NCBI RefSeq assembly: GCF_036965045.1
Contig: NZ_JBALOV010000036.1
Coordinates: forward strand, 62,001-126,000
Direction: 5' to 3'
Source: Ferdinandcohnia sp036965045
GTDB lineage: Bacteria > Bacillota > Bacilli > Bacillales > Bacillaceae_L
DNA length: 64,000 bases
Below are positions 60,797 through 64,000 of this stretch, in pieces. The translations under genes were made by a program, and so were the position numbers. The notes under the pieces are model-generated. The model saw only the letters and a list, made by a program, of their open reading frames with translations. It was not told the DNA's origin and ran no database searches. How positions within the stretch are numbered: the first letter of the stretch is position 1; the number at the start of each line of letters is the position of its first letter.

Positions 60797-62089
60797 TCAA
60801 AGTCCTAAGCGTTCAAAAATCATGTCAACATGCTTAAGGTGATAGTTATAATCAAAGCAATCATTAATTTGTGATGGAGTTAACCGACTCGTAATTTTTT
60901 CTTCAGCCTCAATTAATTCACGGAACGGAATTTGTTTTTCCCACGCCTCCATTGCTTTTGGCTGTACTGTATCATAAGCTTCTTCTCTTGTTAGACCAGA
61001 ATCGATTAACGCTAAAAGTACACGTTGTGAATAAATTAATCCAAGGGTTCTGTCCATATTTCGCTTCATATTCTCAGGGAACACGGTTAAGTTCTTCACA
61101 ATGTTTCCAAAACGGTTTAGCATATAATTCAACGCAATCGTTGCATCAGGTAAGATAATGCGCTCAGCAGAGGAATGTGAGATGTCACGTTCGTGCCAAA
61201 GTGGAACATTTTCATAGGCTGTCATCATATACCCGCGAATCACACGAGCCAATCCTGTCATATTCTCTGATCCAATCGGATTTCGTTTATGTGGCATTGC
61301 GGATGATCCTTTTTGACCTTTTGCAAAAAACTCTTCCACTTCTCTTGTTTCACTCTTTTGCAAACCGCGAATTTCGACTGCAAATTTTTCAATCGAAGTG
61401 GCGACAAGCGCCAGTGCTGACATATACGCTGCATGACGGTCACGTTGTAAGGTCTGTGTTGAAATCGGTGATGGGGTAATACCAAGCTTTTCACACACAT
61501 ATTTTTCAACAAATGGATCGATATTGGCATATGTTCCAACCGCACCTGAAATCTTCCCAAACTGTACACCCTCGGCAGCAAGCTTAAAACGCTCAAGATT
61601 ACGTTTCATTTCTTCATGCCACAATGCAAGCTTTAACCCAAATGTCGTTGGTTCTGCATGAACACCATGCGTACGTCCCATCATAACCGTATATTTATGT
61701 TCCTTTGCTTTTTCCGCTAAAATATCAATAAAGCGTTCGATATCTTTTTGTAAAATATCATTTGCTTGTTTCAGCAAATAGGATAATGCTGTATCGACAA
61801 CATCTGTTGACGTTAATCCGTAATGGACCCATTTTCTTTCTTCACCCAGTGTTTCCGATACGGCACGTGTAAACGCCACAACGTCATGTCTTGTCTCTTC
61901 TTCTATTTCATTAACTCGATTCAAATCAAAGGATGCATTTTTACGAATGAGGGCCACATCTTCTTTTGGAATCTCACCAAGCTCTGCCCATGCCTCACAA
62001 GCTAGAATTTCAACTTCAAGCCAAGCACGAAAGCGATTTTCTTCCGTCCATATGGATCCCATTTCCTCACGGGTATAACGTTCAATCAT
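60797..62089 (-). CDS. purB: Adenylosuccinate lyase
   Basis: This enzyme cleaves SAICAR to AICAR and adenylosuccinate to AMP. The protein has 430 residues, fumarase/aspartase superfamily. The signature loop is GSSAMPHKRNPIGSENMTG, with earlier HDVVAFTRAVSE and GRTHGVHAEPTTFG. GAGGGGG lies 7 bases before the ATG. It follows purK by 17 bases. Confidence 0.97.
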   Translation of the reverse strand: MIERYTREEMGSIWTEENRFRAWLEVEILACEAWAELGEIPKEDVALIRKNASFDLNRVNEIEEETRHDVVAFTRAVSETLGEERKWVHYGLTSTDVVDTALSYLLKQANDILQKDIERFIDILAEKAKEHKYTVMMGRTHGVHAEPTTFGLKLALWHEEMKRNLERFKLAAEGVQFGKISGAVGTYANIDPFVEKYVCEKLGITPSPISTQTLQRDRHAAYMSALALVATSIEKFAVEIRGLQKSETREVEEFFAKGQKGSSAMPHKRNPIGSENMTGLARVIRGYMMTAYENVPLWHERDISHSSAERIILPDATIALNYMLNRFGNIVKNLTVFPENMKRNMDRTLGLIYSQRVLLALIDSGLTREEAYDTVQPKAMEAWEKQIPFRELIEAEEKITSRLTPSQINDCFDYNYHLKHVDMIFERLGL

Positions 62090-62106
62090 GTTGAATCCCC
62101 CTCATA

Positions 62107-63255
62107 TTAAACACGGATAAATTGTGAATCATTCCAAATTTGTAAGGAGTCGGACTTTTTTAAAGCCTCTTCCGTTGTATTTGCTAAGACAGTAACATGC
62201 CCCATCTTTCTCTTCACTTTTGCTTCTTTTTTTCCGTAGAGATGAACCTTCACATTTGATAGAAGGGACACTTTTTCAAGCAAGGGCTGAAGGTGCTCAC
62301 CTAAAATATTGCTCATGACAACCGGTCGTAAAAGGGTTGTCTCTCCCAGTGGCCAATCGCATACTGCGCGAACATGCTGCTCAAATTGTGACGTCTCACA
62401 TGCATCAATTGAATAATGACCAGAGTTATGTGGACGTGGTGCCAATTCATTGATGTAGATTTCCCCATCCTCCGTCACAAACATTTCAGCAGCTAACGTT
62501 CCTACTAAATGGAGTTCAGAAGCAAGCTTCATCGCCATTTCTTTTGCTTTGGCCTCCGTGTCTTCAGAAATTCTTGCTGGAACAATAGATTGATGCAGGA
62601 TATTGTCAACATGAATATTCTCTGCAACCGGAAAAGTTTTAGCCTCTCCGGCTGAATTTCTCGTGACGATTACAGAAATTTCTTTTTCAAAAGGGACCCA
62701 CGCCTCTAAAATACACATTCCAGACGTAAGAAGTTTGGCTGCCTCTTTGACATCTGTTGGTTCTTTCAAGACAAACTGTCCTTTTCCGTCATAGCCACCA
62801 CGGCATGTTTTTAAAACGGATGGAAACCCAATTGTTTTAATGGCTTCCGCTAATTGTTTTTCATTTTCAATGAGTATAAACGGAGCAACTCGTAAGCCAA
62901 TCCCCTGAATCGCATTCTTTTCTGTACCGCGATCCTGGGTTATTTTTAATAAATGACTGCCTTGGGGTAAATTCGCATTCTCTTCAAGCCATGTTAAGGC
63001 CTCATAATCTATATTTTCAAATTCATAGGTGATTACATCACTTATGCTTGCTAATTGTTTAATAGCATCAAGATCATCGTAATTGGCGGTAATTTCGAAA
63101 TCGGCTACCTGTCCACATGGTGAATTCGGTGTTGGGTCCAAGACAGCAACGAAAAACCCCATTTCCTTAGCTGAGATAGCCATCATCCGACCAAGTTGAC
63201 CGCCACCAATTATTCCAATCGTTTGCCCTGGTAAAATTCTATTCAAGCTCATCAC
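62107..63255 (-). CDS. purK: N5-carboxyaminoimidazole ribonucleotide synthase
   Basis: ATP-grasp ligase that makes N5-CAIR from AIR, bicarbonate and ATP. The protein has 382 residues. The N-terminal IGIIGGGQLGRMMA, the ATP-grasp block CRGGYDGKGQFVL and the C-terminal ELAPRPHNSGHYSIDAC are diagnostic. Two consecutive ATG codons (63255 and 63252) are possible starts; both lie inside the end of purE (overlap 17 bases), so translation is coupled. Confidence 0.97.
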   Translation of the reverse strand: MMSLNRILPGQTIGIIGGGQLGRMMAISAKEMGFFVAVLDPTPNSPCGQVADFEITANYDDLDAIKQLASISDVITYEFENIDYEALTWLEENANLPQGSHLLKITQDRGTEKNAIQGIGLRVAPFILIENEKQLAEAIKTIGFPSVLKTCRGGYDGKGQFVLKEPTDVKEAAKLLTSGMCILEAWVPFEKEISVIVTRNSAGEAKTFPVAENIHVDNILHQSIVPARISEDTEAKAKEMAMKLASELHLVGTLAAEMFVTEDGEIYINELAPRPHNSGHYSIDACETSQFEQHVRAVCDWPLGETTLLRPVVMSNILGEHLQPLLEKVSLLSNVKVHLYGKKEAKVKRKMGHVTVLANTTEEALKKSDSLQIWNDSQFIRV

Positions 63256-63727
63256 TGCTTTCTAATACTTGAATTCTTCTAGTTTCTCTTATCTCAACAA
63301 GCTTCTGATCCCATTCTGGATTGGATGTTCCAAGTATGGAAGCTGCCAGTAATCCTGCATTTGTAGCACCTGCTTTACCAATTGCAACAGTCGCAACCGG
63401 CACTCCACCAGGCATTTGAACAATCGATAAAAGGGAATCAAGTCCATTTAATGCTCTTGATTGAACCGGAACGCCGATAATAGGCAAAGTTGTTTTCGCT
63501 GCAACCATTCCTGGTAAATGTGCCGCTCCACCTGCTCCTGCAATAATCACCTTAATGCCTCGTTCCTTCGCTTTTTCCGCAAATTCAAACATTAAGTCTG
63601 GTGTACGATGAGCAGATACTACCTTTTTTTCATAAGGAATGCCAATCTCATCTAACACATTGCAAGCTTCCTTCATCGTTTCCCAATCTGATGTACTTCC
63701 CATAATTACACTGATAACTGGATTCAT
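63239..63727 (-). CDS. purE: N5-carboxyaminoimidazole ribonucleotide mutase
   Basis: Class I PurE, which converts N5-CAIR to CAIR. The protein has 162 residues. The substrate-binding MGSTSDWETM, the catalytic SAHRTPD, and GAGGAAHLPGMVA are present. AGGAGG lies 5 bases before the ATG at 63727. First gene of the purEKBCSQLFMNHD operon. The promoter is not visible inside the window: the 273 bases upstream hold repeat hairpins instead. Confidence 0.97.
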   Translation of the reverse strand: MNPVISVIMGSTSDWETMKEACNVLDEIGIPYEKKVVSAHRTPDLMFEFAEKAKERGIKVIIAGAGGAAHLPGMVAAKTTLPIIGVPVQSRALNGLDSLLSIVQMPGGVPVATVAIGKAGATNAGLLAASILGTSNPEWDQKLVEIRETRRIQVLESSDELE

Positions 63728-63752
63728 AAGATCCTCCTAGATAATAATCATT

Positions 63753-63774
63753 CAAATACGCCTTGGCGTATTTG
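63753..63774. repeat. AAATRCGC-type hairpin 3 in the purE leader
   Basis: CAAATACGCC-TT-GGCGTATTTG, a perfect 10-bp stem 26 bases upstream of purE. Related hairpins occur at 48678 and 50594. Confidence 0.65.
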
Positions 63775-63778
63775 CGCC

Positions 63779-63825
63779 CAGATTTTTATTCGAGCTCGCT
63801 CGAATAACTTCCATTAAAAAATCTG
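63779..63825. repeat. Nested hairpin in the purE leader
   Basis: CAGATTTTT (63779-63787) pairs with AAAAATCTG (63817-63825) and encloses TTATTCGAG-CTCG-CTCGAATAA (63786-63807). It is followed by a GC-rich CATCCGCCGGAGG hairpin at about 63829-63842. Confidence 0.65.
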
Positions 63826-63842
63826 AGGCATCCGCCGGAGGC

Positions 63843-63946
63843 TTTTACTTTATTTAGCCATTGTGTATTTGACAAACTTTGTCTTCCGCTATTTCATCAT
63901 AATAATCTGCTAATAAGGGATGAAAGTTCCGCTAAATAAAGTAAAA
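63843..63946. repeat. 104-bp segment bounded by perfect 16-bp inverted repeats
   Basis: TTTTACTTTATTTAGC at 63843-63858 and its exact complement at 63931-63946. Inside lies a further stem TTTCATC/GATGAAA (63892-63898 and 63919-63925) and GACAAACTTTGTC. It looks like a MITE-type insertion. Confidence 0.65.
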
Positions 63947-64000
63947 ATGCCCAGGCAAAGACTGATTTCCGAAAAGGGGAAAGCAATCCTACCTGGACAT
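63941..64000 (-). terminator. Terminator-like structure at the right edge
   Basis: On the minus strand TGTCCAGG (63999-63992) pairs with CCTGGGCA (63955-63948), with an inner GATT..TTTCC/GGAAATC stem, followed by TTTTTAC. It may end a transcript or leader that begins beyond the window. Confidence 0.55.

Noticed and set aside
63728..64000. Guanine riboswitch or 6S-like RNA upstream of purE
   Set aside because: The conserved loops of a purine aptamer were not found on either strand; the edge structure resembles only a terminator, and a 6S identity cannot be supported.
1..64000. CRISPR arrays, prophage genes, transposases, tRNA or rRNA genes
   Set aside because: None seen; the only regular array (33827-34058) has no spacer structure and there are no cas genes.

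Overview
The window looks like the chromosome of a low-GC Gram-positive bacterium of the Bacillaceae. Three things support this. The purine genes run purE-K-B-C-S-Q-L-F-M-N-H-D, as in Bacillus subtilis. The block purD / yerA-yerB-yerC / pcrB-pcrA-ligA-camS / gatCAB / dagK / rlmD follows the B. subtilis purE-yefA neighbourhood. Ribosome binding sites are of the strong AAGGAGG type. Two unresolved bases (38607-38608) show that this is a draft assembly. The species cannot be fixed from the sequence alone.

Left part (1-10 kb, mostly minus strand): an aerobic respiration cluster encodes a b(o/a)3-type cytochrome oxidase (subunits 2A, II and I), a SCO copper chaperone and a partial membrane protein. 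A perfect Fnr-type palindrome sits upstream, placed as a class II activator site. Next come a methyltransferase and an ECF41-type sigma factor (SigJ) with its partner FAD oxidoreductase, preceded by a textbook ECF41 promoter. Heme O synthase (ctaB), two small co-transcribed genes and a GAF-GGDEF protein follow.

10-20.5 kb (plus strand): a polyamine importer operon (potABCD), then a peptide-type ABC importer operon (two ATPases, binding lipoprotein, two permeases). The second is interrupted by a 263-bp structured repeat with terminal inverted repeats. 20.5-28.2 kb (minus): an MMPL exporter with a TetR regulator and paired operators; an MFS transporter plus M20 amidohydrolase flanked by two direct copies of a 157-bp hairpin element; a small unknown protein; and the 23S rRNA methyltransferase RlmD.

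28.4-34 kb: dagK, then an envelope-stress type operon of ECF sigma factor, zinc-finger anti-sigma factor and two membrane proteins. The sigma gene has no ATG/GTG/TTG start and appears to use ATT. A DUF1311 lipoprotein is followed by a tandem array of four exact 53-bp hairpin units. 34-50.5 kb: gatCAB, a thioredoxin-like protein, a Cys-less HesB-like protein, a 50-residue lipoprotein, pruA, camS, ligA, pcrA, pcrB, yerC, yerB and yerA. 50.5-64 kb: a small membrane protein and the complete twelve-gene pur operon. The leader of purE is packed with inverted repeats and shows no recognisable purine riboswitch inside the window.

Most genes are ordinary core Bacillus genes. The unusual content lies between genes: at least four families of structured repeats (53-bp tandem array, 157-bp pair, 158-bp pair, 263-bp element) plus recurring AAATRCGC hairpins, and several well-placed regulatory sites (Fnr, ECF41, TetR-type operators, cre-like).
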